The notes: generated from the sequence alone by a model not told the origin. Shown: positions 25,948 through 35,693, counted from the stretch's first letter. The stretch: 64,000 nucleotides of DNA from Tunturiibacter gelidiferens (GCF_014201335.1 NZ_JACHEB010000016.1:58095-122094); one strand, 5' to 3'. Translations and numbers: made by a program.

Positions 25948-26530
25948 CAAAACCGCAAATCCCCGCGTCAATCCAGCACATTCGCGTGGCGTATCAGTTA
26001 GTCTCCAACCGCTATACTGGAAGCAGAGAAATAAAAGGCCCCTGGCTAACCAGGGGCCTTCCCTAGTGGTCCCGTAACTCACTCATTATAAGTATTTTGC
26101 ACGCAACCCACTTAGAATGAATATTCTACAGACACCATACCCGCCAAACACCTGAAACAAAACGACTTCCATACAAAATACCCCCCAAAGGGAAGGGGGA
26201 GGGGGTCAGCAGGCACAAACGCTATGCGACCATGGAAAGATGTCTAGAAAAGAAGAAGATCGGGCCCCGCGAGTCGTAGCGGCCCAGCCGCACGGACCAG
26301 CCGCAGCGATCACCCGGCGCGCCGCAGACCGCCTCCGAGCCGGACACCTGTGGGTCTATCGCTCGGACATAGAGTCTCTGGTCCCCCCAATCGGAGCCAC
26401 CGACCTCGAGCCCGGAGCCCTCATCACGGTCATGGATAGCCGAGGCATCCCCCTGGGCACCGGCCTCTACAGCGCAGCCTCGCAGATCGCAGTAAGAATC
26501 GTCTCAAACGAAGTCGCACTCCCCCGCGCC
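25948..26530 (+). repeat. Duplicated segment, copy 2 (at intact rlmI)
   Basis: The partner of 20297-20880. Here the sequence continues into a complete rlmI, so this is the presumed original position. It fills the greater part of the gap 25776-26239. Confidence 0.92.
26035..26060 (-). terminator. Intrinsic terminator on the minus strand (copy 2)
   Basis: AAGGCCCCTGG and CCAGGGGCCTT form a perfect 11-base stem with loop CTAA. On the minus strand it is followed by TTATTTCT after T residues; on the plus strand no T-run follows. No leftward gene is visible to its right before 27.6 kb, so its client is unclear. Confidence 0.6.
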
Positions 26531-27529
26531 GCCTACCTCGACCAGGTACGCGAACGAGTCCTCGCCGCCCTCGCACTCCGGGACGAAGTAGCCCCCGAGT
26601 CCATGGAAGACGACGCCTGCCGACTCATCTTCTCCGAGGCCGACGGACTCCCCGGCATCGTCGCCGACCGCTACAACGACCTCGTCATCCTCCAACTCCT
26701 TACCCAGGGCACCGCCCAGGACGACGTCCGACAAGTACTCACCGAAGTCCTCCGCGAACACCTCCGTCCCGACACCGGGGGCATCACCCTCTGGGAGCGC
26801 CCCGACCCAAAGATCCGCGAACTCGAACAACTCGCCCACCCAGCACCAGGCCCACTCCACCAAAACACCACCGAATCACCACAACTCACCACCATCTTCA
26901 CCATCAACGGCCTTCGTTTTCACTTCGACGCAGGCTCCGGCCAGAAGACGGGAGCCTTCCTCGACCAGCGCCTCAACTACGCCGCTGCCGCCCGCTACGC
27001 AACTGGCAAAGCGCTCGACATCTGCACCTATCAAGGTGGCTTCGCCCTCCACATGGCCCAGAACTGCCGCCACGTAACCGGAGTCGACGCCAGCCGCAGC
27101 GCCCTCGAAGTAGCCGATCGCAACCGCGAGCTCAACCCCGAACTTCCGGCCAAGGTCGAGTGGATAGAAGCCGACGCCTTCGAGCTCCTCCGCGAGTACG
27201 AATCCACCGGCCAGCAATACGACACCATCGTCCTCGACCCACCCGCCTTCGCCAAGTCCAAGCGCGCCGCAGAAGGCGCCATGCGCGGCTACAAGGAGCT
27301 CAACCTCCGCGCCATGAAGATGCTCCGCCCCGGCGGAACCCTCATCACCTGCTCCTGCTCCCACCACGTCCCCCTGCAGGAGTTCACCGACGTCGTCTCC
27401 GCCGCCGCATCCGACACCGGCCGCCGAGTCCAGCTCCTCGAGACCCGGGGTGCCGCCCCCGACCACCCCGCCATCCTGACCCTCCCCGAGACCAGCTACC
27501 TCAAGTGCCTCATATGCCGGGTGGGGTAA
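26240..27529 (+). CDS. rlmI: Class I SAM-dependent rRNA methyltransferase, RlmI family
   Basis: A 429-residue protein with an N-terminal PUA-like RNA-binding domain (ITRRAADRLRAGHLWVYRSDIE, quoted by its ends ITRR...RSDIE) and a C-terminal Rossmann methyltransferase. The SAM site is KALDICTYQGGFALH (near residue 255) with GVDASRSAL. The catalytic-region motifs are VLDPPAFAKSK and LITCSCSHHV. The E. coli member makes m5C in 23S rRNA; the second Cys (CSC) is the expected catalytic type. The start has GGAAAG immediately upstream. The first ~94 codons are duplicated at 20594. Confidence 0.92.
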   Translation: MSRKEEDRAPRVVAAQPHGPAAAITRRAADRLRAGHLWVYRSDIESLVPPIGATDLEPGALITVMDSRGIPLGTGLYSAASQIAVRIVSNEVALPRAAYLDQVRERVLAALALRDEVAPESMEDDACRLIFSEADGLPGIVADRYNDLVILQLLTQGTAQDDVRQVLTEVLREHLRPDTGGITLWERPDPKIRELEQLAHPAPGPLHQNTTESPQLTTIFTINGLRFHFDAGSGQKTGAFLDQRLNYAAAARYATGKALDICTYQGGFALHMAQNCRHVTGVDASRSALEVADRNRELNPELPAKVEWIEADAFELLREYESTGQQYDTIVLDPPAFAKSKRAAEGAMRGYKELNLRAMKMLRPGGTLITCSCSHHVPLQEFTDVVSAAASDTGRRVQLLETRGAAPDHPAILTLPETSYLKCLICRVG

Positions 27530-27629
27530 AAAGCGACGAAGCCAAATCCAAAATCGCCGTTCGTAAAGCCTGGCCACAAAGACAGATCAATTCAAACCAC
27601 GCGATCAGAGAAACTCCCTATAAAGAGGA

Positions 27630-28823
27630 ATGACAAACAAATCGCACGTGCAGAAGGTTGATGTCGCAATACTAGGCGCAGGCGCAGCCGGAATGATGTG
27701 CGCCATTGAAGCCGGAAAGCGCGGTCGCCGGGTGGTCCTGCTCGATCACGCCGAGCGCGTCGGAAAAAAAATCCTCATCTCCGGCGGAGGCCGCTGCAAC
27801 TTCACGAACATTCACTGCCGCGCAGAAAATTTCCTCTCAGAAAATCCCCACTTCGCAAAATCTGCGCTAGCCCGATTTACTCCCTCCGACATAATCGCAT
27901 TGGTCGAAAAACACGGCATCCGCTATCACGAGAAGACCCTCGGACAACTCTTCTGCGATCGCTCCGCCCACGACATAATCGCGATGTTGGAACGAGAGTG
28001 CGCAGAGGCCAGTGTCCGCACAGTCGTTGGAGCCAACATCATCTCCGTCAACCGCAGCGAGCAGTTCCAGGTCCACACAGCCGACACAGTATTCCAGTCC
28101 GAGTCCGTAGTTGTCGCCACCGGTGGCCTCTCCATCCCGAAGATGGGCGCAACCGGCCTCGGCTATACTTTGGCCGAACAATTCGGCCTGCGCATCGTTG
28201 AATGCCGGCCAGGCCTGGTCCCCCTTGTCTTGAACGCGAAAGATCGCGAACAATGGTGCGACCTTGCTGGCGTTTCGGCCGAGGTCGTGGCAGAAGCGGG
28301 AGCGCGTTCACAACGAGGAAGCTTTCGCGAGAAGATGCTGGTCACACACCGCGGGCTGAGCGGTCCCGCGATCCTGCAGGCATCTTCCTACTGGCACCCC
28401 AGCGAATCGGTATCTCTTGATCTCGCGCCAGATGTACATGTGATGGCCCCACTCCTCTTGCGAAACGCAAGAAGAGATACCGCAGCAGCAATCAACGCCA
28501 TCCGCACGGTATTGCCAGCGCGTATGGCCGAACGATGGATTTCTATCTATCCCCCCGATGACTGGACGAATGCGTCTCTGACCATGATGGAACAACAGCT
28601 CCATGCGTGGCACCTTACGCCAGCAGGAACCGAAGGCTACGCCAAAGCTGAGGTCACAGTAGGAGGCGTTGACACTACGGAGCTGGATGCAAAGACAATG
28701 CAAAGCCGTAAGGTGGCAGGTCTTTATTTTATTGGCGAGATCGTCGACGTAACCGGATGGCTGGGTGGATACAACTTTCAATGGGCATGGGCTTCCGGAG
28801 TAAGTGCGGGACTGTCAGCATGA
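27630..28823 (+). CDS. HI0933/YhiN-family FAD-dependent oxidoreductase
   Basis: A 397-residue flavoprotein. The FAD-binding opening is VAILGAGAAGMMCAIEAGKRG (core GAGAAG, residues ~15-20). The family signature KKILISGGGRCNFTN lies near residue 47, VVATGGLSIPKMGATGLGY lies in the middle, and the second signature VTVGGVDTTELD and GLYFIGEIVDVTGWLGGYN lie near the end. Reaction unknown for the family. The ATG at 27630 is preceded by AAGAGGA with very short spacing. It follows rlmI by 100 bases on the same strand, so co-transcription is possible. Confidence 0.92.
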   Translation: MTNKSHVQKVDVAILGAGAAGMMCAIEAGKRGRRVVLLDHAERVGKKILISGGGRCNFTNIHCRAENFLSENPHFAKSALARFTPSDIIALVEKHGIRYHEKTLGQLFCDRSAHDIIAMLERECAEASVRTVVGANIISVNRSEQFQVHTADTVFQSESVVVATGGLSIPKMGATGLGYTLAEQFGLRIVECRPGLVPLVLNAKDREQWCDLAGVSAEVVAEAGARSQRGSFREKMLVTHRGLSGPAILQASSYWHPSESVSLDLAPDVHVMAPLLLRNARRDTAAAINAIRTVLPARMAERWISIYPPDDWTNASLTMMEQQLHAWHLTPAGTEGYAKAEVTVGGVDTTELDAKTMQSRKVAGLYFIGEIVDVTGWLGGYNFQWAWASGVSAGLSA

Positions 28824-28850
28824 AGGATCCGCCTGTCGATGCGCTAGCAT

Positions 28851-31800
28851 TTATTGAACGATCAACGTGAGATTGACACTTCGAGTCAAGCCGGCACTCG
28901 TAGCCGCTGCGACCACTGTATATGTCCCAGCCGTTGTCACTGGGCCTGACGGCGTACCGGGATTCGATCCACTCGACAGAGGAATCTCGCGTCCCGCGCC
29001 GCAACCGCTAGCCGCCAGCAGCAAACACAAAACAGCAAGACTCGCCACACCGGAGCGCCGTGCTCGACGCAACGTCAGCAAGCCCAACGGAGACAAGGTC
29101 GCGAACCAGAAGACGCCCTTCCGATTCGGCAAAGGATGATTGGACGACGAAGTTGCCGAGACACCGGTCAACACGGTCACGGAGACAGTAGAAATGCTTC
29201 CGAGCGGGATACTCGACGGCGTTACATTGCAGGTCGAGTTACCCGGCATTCCGGTGCAAGCGAACGTGACCGTTCCAGAGACGTTTGAGTTCGAACTAAG
29301 CAGGAGTGGAAATACTGCGTTCTGGCCACTCTTAATAGTAACGCTGGTAATTCCATTTGTAGTCAGTGTGAAGTCGACACCAGCGCCCGTAAGTGAAAGT
29401 GTTTGTGGCGAATTGCCGGCGCTATCTGTCACCGTCAGAGATCCCGAACCGGGTCCACCGACACTGGGCGCAAACGCGACTTGCAAAATGCACGCGGTGT
29501 ATGCCGCGACAGTTGCACCGCAGGTACTACCATTCGGAAGAATCACGAAGTCCCCCTTAATCGAAATGCCTTGTATCGAGAGCGGAACACCAACGTTATT
29601 AGTCAGTGTCACGGTCTTTGACGGAGACTGAAGGCCGACGCCAGTTGGGGGAAACACGACCGTCGAGAACGGGGCAAGTGACACACCGGGTGGAGCAATA
29701 CCGATACCGTTCAGGGCGACGGTCTGAGTTCGATATTGGTCTGAAACTGCAAGCACGCCACTCAGCGGACCAACATCCTTAGGCGCAAACGCCACGTTCA
29801 TCGAGCACGTAGAGTGCGGGTTCAGCGAATTTCCACACGAATTGACCACGGTAAAATCTCCGCTTGTGATCTGGGCCGCGATCAGCGTCAGCGGCAGATC
29901 GCCGGTATTGGACAGAGTGACCTGCTGCGCTTGGCTTGCAGTATCAACCTGTTGCGTTCCAAACGTCAGCGTCAACGGAGAAAGCGCGTCTGTCGCCGGA
30001 GATGTCCCCACTCCGCTCAGAGAGGCAGTCTGCGTGCCAGCGTCATCGACCATGCTGAAGGTTCCGCTGCGCGTTCCAGAGGCGGTGGGCGTAAAAGCAA
30101 TACCAACTGTGCATCCGACCCCGGGTCCGAGACTCGGGCCACAGGTGTTAACCGTAATTCTGAAGTCTCCGCCGGATATGGTCGGTGACTGCAACCTCAC
30201 AGCGGCATTGCTTGTGTTGGAAATTGTGATGTTTTGAACTGCGCTAGTCGCATTGAGAGGTGTCGAAGGAAACGCGAGCACTACAGGATCAAGAACGATA
30301 GCCGCCGCAGCCGACCCGGTACCCGAAAGTGTCGCCGTCGCCTGTCCGCCGGCAACGTTGCCGTAGACAGTGAGAATACCGCTGCGACTACCGGTCGCAG
30401 TAGGCAGAAATCTCACCTGAATCGCGCAGCTCTGGTTGATGGCAACCGTTGCAGCCACACAGTTATCAGTTTCATTGAAATCGCCTGTGACTGCCACCAA
30501 ACTGATTGTTAGCGGGGCAAGGCCCGTATCTGTAACCGTAATAGTTTGTATAGGGCTCGCAGTGCCAATCGACTGCACACTGTAAGTAAGCGCCGCAGGA
30601 TTGAGGCTAATCGAAGGTTGTGCTGCGATAGCTGCCGTAACCAAGGGGATCTGCCATATTCCACGACCATAAGTTGCAGCGCGCAGCTCACCGACGCGAC
30701 CATCGCCAGTGGCCATAGCGGGCGCAGCCGCAAGTTCGACGACAGGAGCATTCGGCAAGTTGATACCATAGACGCTCCAGCAATTCGCAGTGGCACAGGT
30801 CGTAACCTCTGTCGTAACGTACACTCCCGTATCCATCGCTACATAGAGTGTATTGGCATCATTCGGATCAACGATGACACTGTTGGCCGGCGCATCCGGC
30901 AGGTTGCTGCTGATGTTGCTCCAATGCGCTCCGCCGTCGGTGGAGCGATACAGATGCGGCAGATCAATCCCATTTGCGCCGAAACCCATTACTGTCGCGT
31001 AAATGGTCGCCCCACTAGCATCGTGAGAATCTACCGCTAGCGAAGAGAGATCAAAGCCCGCGGAGTTAAATCCGATTCCTTGACCATTTGTGACAGGAGA
31101 GGTGGCAAGATCCGTCCAGGCTGTCGTATTGTTCGCAGTCCCCGCCGTGGTGATGGAGTAAACATGACCGCCAACGACTCCACCGCCATCCAGCACCCCC
31201 GCCATTCCTGCGTAAAGCACTGGCGAGCCCGCATCCTGCACCCCCGAGATATTAGTGAGAACTCCCCCTGCAGCCAGAGATCGTAGCACCGGGTTAGTCG
31301 CGGCGCACGATGCCCCTTGAGGGCCCGACAGAAGATTGCTGATCGCATTCGACGAAGACCAGGTTGACCCATCGCCCGCAGGGCCACGCCACACACGGCA
31401 GGTTCCGACAAGAATGTTGGAAGGAAGCGTGGGGTCGAGCAACCAGGGAGCATCGATCACGGAGTCATCATGATCTACTTGCGAAGGACCAATCGTCGGC
31501 GTTCCCGTGAAGTCCGCGGCAGTACAACCAGCTCCACTAGAGCACTGCCGAATATTCACACCAGCACCAGTAGAGACATACCAGAGCGATGGATTCGCCT
31601 GGTCGATCCCGACCGTGCCGCCTTCACCGGTGGAAAGCTGCGGCCACGAGCTAGCGTTGACAGTTGCAGAAGACGTGGCGGCAGTACCATTCGCGCCCAG
31701 TCCAACAACCACCGTACCGGCGTCGGTAGGATGCTGAGCAAAGCTGATGACCTCTGCCAGCGAGCCCAGCCCGCCGTTAAGGTTTTGAAAATGAGTTGCG

Positions 31801-33485
31801 TCATCGGTAGAGCACGGAGTTCCTTGTTCGTCGACGCCGTCATTCGATCGCCAAACGCCACCATCGTTGCCTAGGTACACAAGTGGTTGCAACGCGGTCG
31901 CCAACGCGGCAACCGCATGCTGAGCTGGCGCAACCTGCGCAGGAGCCGCACATCCGTTGATCGCGTTCGTGGTGTTCCGCAGTACGCACCCAGCTGCAAG
32001 CGAGCAGCGATAAAGATCGGTTGTCCCAATATACAAAATCGAGTCTTGGTTCGAGCCGGTTGGTCCCGACGGCTCAGCGGCGAGCGCAAGATTATAATCT
32101 GCCTGCGGTATGACGGTACTGCCACTGCCGACCTCCAGCGCGGACGATGGCAACTGTTGGCCGAAGATGATCGTACTGCTGCTGCAATCAGCGCCAGACA
32201 GGCCACACACATCCTGCCACAATCCTTGATCGCGATTGTTCTGATCAACCGTCAACGCAAACGTGTCGCCTGTCTCTGGTTGCACCGCCAGTGCCCCCCT
32301 AAAGATGGGACATGTCGTACTGCCGATCGACCCTGGATCCGGCGGACACGCCGTCGTAGTGAGACCCAGTCCTGGCTGATTCGCCAGACGCGTCCAGGTC
32401 ACACCGTCCGCTGACTCGTAGTACCCGTGATAGCGGACTGCAGCGTAGAAGCGTTGACGAACAGGATTCCAAACTACGGCTGTTGCTGCTCTGCCCCCAA
32501 GATCTCCGCCGGTGGGCTTGGGGGTTTGCACAGTTTGGGTGCCGTCCATAAGGGTAGACATCTGCCAAGTCATACCAGCATCAGTCGAATAATAGAGACC
32601 CATCACGCTGTTGATCGCGTCCGGCGCGTTGACCAGAACCCCCTCCGCCGCCTGCGACACGGCGGCGACGACAGTACCCGGCGTCACCGTACTCCATGCA
32701 AATCCTGCAAAGCCGAGCCCACTGAAAAGATGCTTTCCTGAAGTACCATCCTGCGAATTCTGAATAAGTGTCCACGTCACCCCGTTGTCGGCAGATCGCA
32801 AGAGGCCGCTGCCGTAAAAAGAATCGGAAGCGTCGTTAGGATCTCCTGTCCCGGCCAGGATCACCCCGGGTTGAACGCTGATCGCACCTATGCTGAGCGA
32901 TGGTATGGCCGCGGTTCCCGCATTCGCGCTGAAGACAGGCAGGGTGTCAGTCAGAGGGACGAAGGTGACACTGGCCGATGGACCTGCCGCATTGGTCGAC
33001 TTCCAAACGCCGCCACCAGTTGTTCCCAAATAGACTGTATTGCCGCTTGCATCTGCTGGATCGACCGCAATCGCCGTGACTCGGCCGGTCACGTTGCCAT
33101 AGGCGATGCTGTCAACCTGATTTGGCCCCACTGCCTGCCACGGCGCACTCAAGCTCGACAGTTGAGGCAAAGAAGCCGCCTGTTGCACCAGCATCGCCGC
33201 ATGCTCCTGACGAGCGGTGTCCATGGCTCGTGCAGCCGGAACTGCTCCGGCCAGAGTTCGACCACTCAGGAAACGCCGGGAACGAATCGTGTGTGGCGAA
33301 ACGGAAGCGGCGGAAGGCACTCTGCCTTCTTGCTGTGAAGTTGTCGGTGCCGAGGGCAATTGACCAGAGGCAAGGACGGGTGCGGCGAGCTCGAGGAAAA
33401 ACAACAGAGCAAAAAACGCGCACCGCACGCCGTGGCGGAGCAGAGCTGCGAGACGCTCGTGTTGTGAGAATACGACCAGGCCCAT
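28851..33485 (-). CDS. Giant exported BNR/VPS10-like and choice-of-anchor-D protein (1544 residues)
   Basis: A surface protein with an N-terminal signal (hydrophobic residues ~22-40). The first ~900 residues carry sortilin/BNR-type propeller repeats (YLGTTGGGVWKSTN; YYSTDAGMTWQM; YRSTDGGAHWSNIS). From about 980 to 1380 follow four or five ASH/HYDIN-like beta domains, each with a block like ITVTDTGLAPLTIS, CAIQVRFLPTATGSRSG or LTVTDSAGNSPQTLSLTG. Then come a Thr-rich Ig-like stretch and a hydrophobic segment followed by a lipobox-like LLLAASGCG and a final ~55-residue tail. It probably makes an extracellular fibre or glycan-binding structure. It is monocistronic and ends convergent with the flavoprotein gene. 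Confidence 0.85.
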   Translation of the reverse strand: MGLVVFSQHERLAALLRHGVRCAFFALLFFLELAAPVLASGQLPSAPTTSQQEGRVPSAASVSPHTIRSRRFLSGRTLAGAVPAARAMDTARQEHAAMLVQQAASLPQLSSLSAPWQAVGPNQVDSIAYGNVTGRVTAIAVDPADASGNTVYLGTTGGGVWKSTNAAGPSASVTFVPLTDTLPVFSANAGTAAIPSLSIGAISVQPGVILAGTGDPNDASDSFYGSGLLRSADNGVTWTLIQNSQDGTSGKHLFSGLGFAGFAWSTVTPGTVVAAVSQAAEGVLVNAPDAINSVMGLYYSTDAGMTWQMSTLMDGTQTVQTPKPTGGDLGGRAATAVVWNPVRQRFYAAVRYHGYYESADGVTWTRLANQPGLGLTTTACPPDPGSIGSTTCPIFRGALAVQPETGDTFALTVDQNNRDQGLWQDVCGLSGADCSSSTIIFGQQLPSSALEVGSGSTVIPQADYNLALAAEPSGPTGSNQDSILYIGTTDLYRCSLAAGCVLRNTTNAINGCAAPAQVAPAQHAVAALATALQPLVYLGNDGGVWRSNDGVDEQGTPCSTDDATHFQNLNGGLGSLAEVISFAQHPTDAGTVVVGLGANGTAATSSATVNASSWPQLSTGEGGTVGIDQANPSLWYVSTGAGVNIRQCSSGAGCTAADFTGTPTIGPSQVDHDDSVIDAPWLLDPTLPSNILVGTCRVWRGPAGDGSTWSSSNAISNLLSGPQGASCAATNPVLRSLAAGGVLTNISGVQDAGSPVLYAGMAGVLDGGGVVGGHVYSITTAGTANNTTAWTDLATSPVTNGQGIGFNSAGFDLSSLAVDSHDASGATIYATVMGFGANGIDLPHLYRSTDGGAHWSNISSNLPDAPANSVIVDPNDANTLYVAMDTGVYVTTEVTTCATANCWSVYGINLPNAPVVELAAAPAMATGDGRVGELRAATYGRGIWQIPLVTAAIAAQPSISLNPAALTYSVQSIGTASPIQTITVTDTGLAPLTISLVAVTGDFNETDNCVAATVAINQSCAIQVRFLPTATGSRSGILTVYGNVAGGQATATLSGTGSAAAAIVLDPVVLAFPSTPLNATSAVQNITISNTSNAAVRLQSPTISGGDFRITVNTCGPSLGPGVGCTVGIAFTPTASGTRSGTFSMVDDAGTQTASLSGVGTSPATDALSPLTLTFGTQQVDTASQAQQVTLSNTGDLPLTLIAAQITSGDFTVVNSCGNSLNPHSTCSMNVAFAPKDVGPLSGVLAVSDQYRTQTVALNGIGIAPPGVSLAPFSTVVFPPTGVGLQSPSKTVTLTNNVGVPLSIQGISIKGDFVILPNGSTCGATVAAYTACILQVAFAPSVGGPGSGSLTVTDSAGNSPQTLSLTGAGVDFTLTTNGITSVTIKSGQNAVFPLLLSSNSNVSGTVTFACTGMPGNSTCNVTPSSIPLGSISTVSVTVLTGVSATSSSNHPLPNRKGVFWFATLSPLGLLTLRRARRSGVASLAVLCLLLAASGCGAGREIPLSSGSNPGTPSGPVTTAGTYTVVAAATSAGLTRSVNLTLIVQ

Positions 33486-33829
33486 AGCTTGCGATCAGCA
33501 AAGGAAAAACAGCTAACACTGATGCTGCAAGCTGACGTCGGAGGAGTCAACGCTGGAGCGGGAGAAGATACGACAGACAGTGCCGGAACGGGATGAGAAA
33601 TCTCTCATCATGTTCGCCGTTCCAAATTGTACGAGGCTCTACGGCCACTCTTCAAAGCTTACCCCATCGACCGATGTAGGCCGCAATCAGCCAATCGTCG
33701 ACTGTTTTTAGAATCTAACACCCCCTGCAACCACGCCACAATCTCACCATGGTTGTAGGTTTTTTCAGGACGCCCTAAAGAGACGCGACTGAGTATGCCG
33801 CCCAGCCCCACATAGGCTAGCCTAAACAT
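33486..33829. other. Intergenic region upstream of the giant protein gene
   Basis: This 344-base gap has no credible gene. It contains one small perfect hairpin, GATGAGA-AATC-TCTCATC (33592-33609). The part next to 33485 should hold the promoter of the giant protein gene, but I cannot place clear -35/-10 boxes. Confidence 0.5.
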
Positions 33830-35266
33830 CTAAAGCGCCAGCGAGCCTTGCTGGGGCAGAACTCCCATCTGCCGGATGTATTCTCTCGAGTCGAACTTTC
33901 TACCAGTGGACGCTCCCGACATGTAGCGAATCTTGCCGAAGATGGGCCGTGCTCCCCAGGCACGATCGAACTTTCCTAGGATTGCCCATGCAATACCCGC
34001 GTAACCATTTGGGTCGCGGCCATCCAAAAAATATTTATCGTTGAGGTGGATCGAGTACTTCATTGCCGTAGCAACGTTAGGGGTCCACTCCACAATCTTC
34101 TTCGCCCAGTACATCCTTAAATAGTTGTGCATCCACCCGAATCTCACCATCTGAATCTGTGCGGCATTCCATAAATCATCATGAGTGTCCGCGTTTTCCA
34201 GCTGGCGAAGCGTATACAAATGTTCTCGCTCATCACGTGCGTGGTCAGCGATAGTCTTCTTCGCCCAGTCCTCAGCACAGTCAGGCGAGTCATAGTTCGG
34301 CGTGTATCGGACGAAATTGACAGCGAGTTCCCTCCACACAATCAACTCATTGAAGTAGCTGTCACGTGCAGTCTTCAACGTGGGTTGCCTTTTCGTCACT
34401 GCGTCAACTGCAAGCGCGATCGTGATCGGGCCGATATGTCCGTAATGGAGGTAAGGCGACATGCAGGAGGTTCCATCGATCTCGGGACGATTTCGTTGTG
34501 CGTCATAGCTTTCCAGAAGTTTCCCTGAAAAGTACTTTAGCCGTTGAAGCGCAGCACGCGTCCCTCCCTTCCAGGCCTCGACTGGTAGCACGCTGCGGTC
34601 AAGCTCCTTCCAGTCGCGAGTCATATCCTGATGAACCGAGTCGGCATGGAATCCTTTCGGCCGCTTCCACGAATGGTCAGCGTGCAGATTCTCGTAAGGA
34701 ACAAGATATTCCGGCAGCAGGCGATACAGTCGAGGCCGAATCGTGTAAGCACCGTACTGGGCCTTCTCCATCAGCTTCGAAGGAACCACCACATCGGTAT
34801 CTACTGTCCAGAACGGAATCCTTATCCGCGAAGCCAGCCGCTTGCGCCATTGCTCTGGCACACGTGTAGGATTTTCATCACCGATCAAGAAGGCTGCGCG
34901 AACATCGACCAGCAGTTGTTCATGCGATTCACGCGGTGCCCGTCGCATAATGAACGTGATGTTCCTAGCTGCAAGGTCCGCCTCAATGTCAGGCAGACCC
35001 TGGTTGAGAAAGACATAGTGCCGCAGATTGGCATGGGGAAAGTTAGAGATACCTGCAAAATACACCACGAGCGAAAGGCCAAGCAGATTCGCGACTTTAG
35101 CCGCAAGATCAACCGCATGATTATCGATGCCGCGCTGTGCCCGCTGCATCCAGTACACAACGCACTTGCCAGTCGGATCCGGCGCTCCCTCCCGCCGGAC
35201 TGTTACGCGAGGATCGTTCGACCACTCAATGAGCTCTTCCGGGGATGCGGATCGCGCGATCGCCAT
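33830..35266 (-). CDS. Class II CPD photolyase
   Basis: A 478-residue FAD protein that uses blue light to split cyclobutane pyrimidine dimers. The N-terminal alpha/beta domain (about 35-180) opens CVVYWMQRAQRGIDNHA, typical of class II. The C-terminal FAD domain has MSPYLHYGHIGP, FNELIVWRELAVNF and FGWMHNYLRMYWAKK. It also has the class II signature KYFLDGRDPNGYAGIAWAI followed by GKFDRAW. Length is normal for the class. The gene lies just after the terminator of the respiratory operon and so needs its own promoter in the short gap 35267-35310. Confidence 0.93.
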   Translation of the reverse strand: MAIARSASPEELIEWSNDPRVTVRREGAPDPTGKCVVYWMQRAQRGIDNHAVDLAAKVANLLGLSLVVYFAGISNFPHANLRHYVFLNQGLPDIEADLAARNITFIMRRAPRESHEQLLVDVRAAFLIGDENPTRVPEQWRKRLASRIRIPFWTVDTDVVVPSKLMEKAQYGAYTIRPRLYRLLPEYLVPYENLHADHSWKRPKGFHADSVHQDMTRDWKELDRSVLPVEAWKGGTRAALQRLKYFSGKLLESYDAQRNRPEIDGTSCMSPYLHYGHIGPITIALAVDAVTKRQPTLKTARDSYFNELIVWRELAVNFVRYTPNYDSPDCAEDWAKKTIADHARDEREHLYTLRQLENADTHDDLWNAAQIQMVRFGWMHNYLRMYWAKKIVEWTPNVATAMKYSIHLNDKYFLDGRDPNGYAGIAWAILGKFDRAWGARPIFGKIRYMSGASTGRKFDSREYIRQMGVLPQQGSLAL

Positions 35267-35310
35267 GTTAAAAGTGTACGATCCGCTCTCAGTGCAGGTT
35301 TGACCGCAAC

Positions 35311-35334
35311 AAAAATGCGACCCGCAGGTCGCAT
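35311..35334 (-). terminator. Intrinsic terminator of the ACIII-cytochrome oxidase operon
   Basis: ATGCGACC and GGTCGCAT are perfect 8-base arms around a 4-base loop (35315-35334). On the minus strand they are followed by TTTTTGTTG. It lies 24 bases past the stop of the last oxidase gene and separates the operon from photolyase. Confidence 0.85.
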
Positions 35335-35357
35335 CCCTGTGAAACTAGACTTGACCA

Positions 35358-35693
35358 CTACCAAAGACCCCATGCGCGGCTAATATAGTCGCTCATGGTC
35401 ATCGTGATCAGAACGATGAAAGTAAAAAATCCAGCGGCCACCGTCAACTTGATCAGATTGGACTGATACTTGACGTGCATGAAGAACAGGATCACGACCA
35501 CAGCCTTGAAGCATGCAATAGCCAGCGCGACGACGGGATTAAAGATCCCGAGATCTATATAAGCCGCTCCCACCGTGACTCCGGTAAAGATCAGTAGCGT
35601 TGCAAAGACCATCCCATAGGTGGCCGGCGTGATGATCTGATGATCAGCGTGCTCCGGATTGAGGACATTCGACGGATCATGAAACTCGGACAT
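35358..35693 (-). CDS. coxD: Cytochrome c oxidase subunit IV (bacterial CoxD type)
   Basis: A 111-residue protein with three hydrophobic segments (TYGMVFATLLIFTGVTVGAAYI; PVVALAIACFKAVVVILFFMHV quoted by its core IACFKAVVVILFFMHV; LTVAAGFFTFIVLITMTM). The ALAIACFKAVVVILFFMHVK block marks the prokaryotic subunit IV family. It is a small inner-membrane subunit of the terminal oxidase. The ATG at 35693 has AAGGAG about 7 bases upstream and is preferred to 35720. It is the last gene of the 12-gene operon. Confidence 0.9.
   Translation of the reverse strand: MSEFHDPSNVLNPEHADHQIITPATYGMVFATLLIFTGVTVGAAYIDLGIFNPVVALAIACFKAVVVILFFMHVKYQSNLIKLTVAAGFFTFIVLITMTMSDYISRAWGLW

Noticed and set aside
25789..26082. 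97-residue minus-strand frame after the MBL gene
   Set aside because: It crosses hairpins and the duplicated non-coding leader; the equivalent frame is not kept in copy 1.
20297..26530. Composite transposon or IS-bounded element
   Set aside because: No transposase, no terminal inverted repeats at the ends and no short target duplication; only the rlmI direct repeats are seen.
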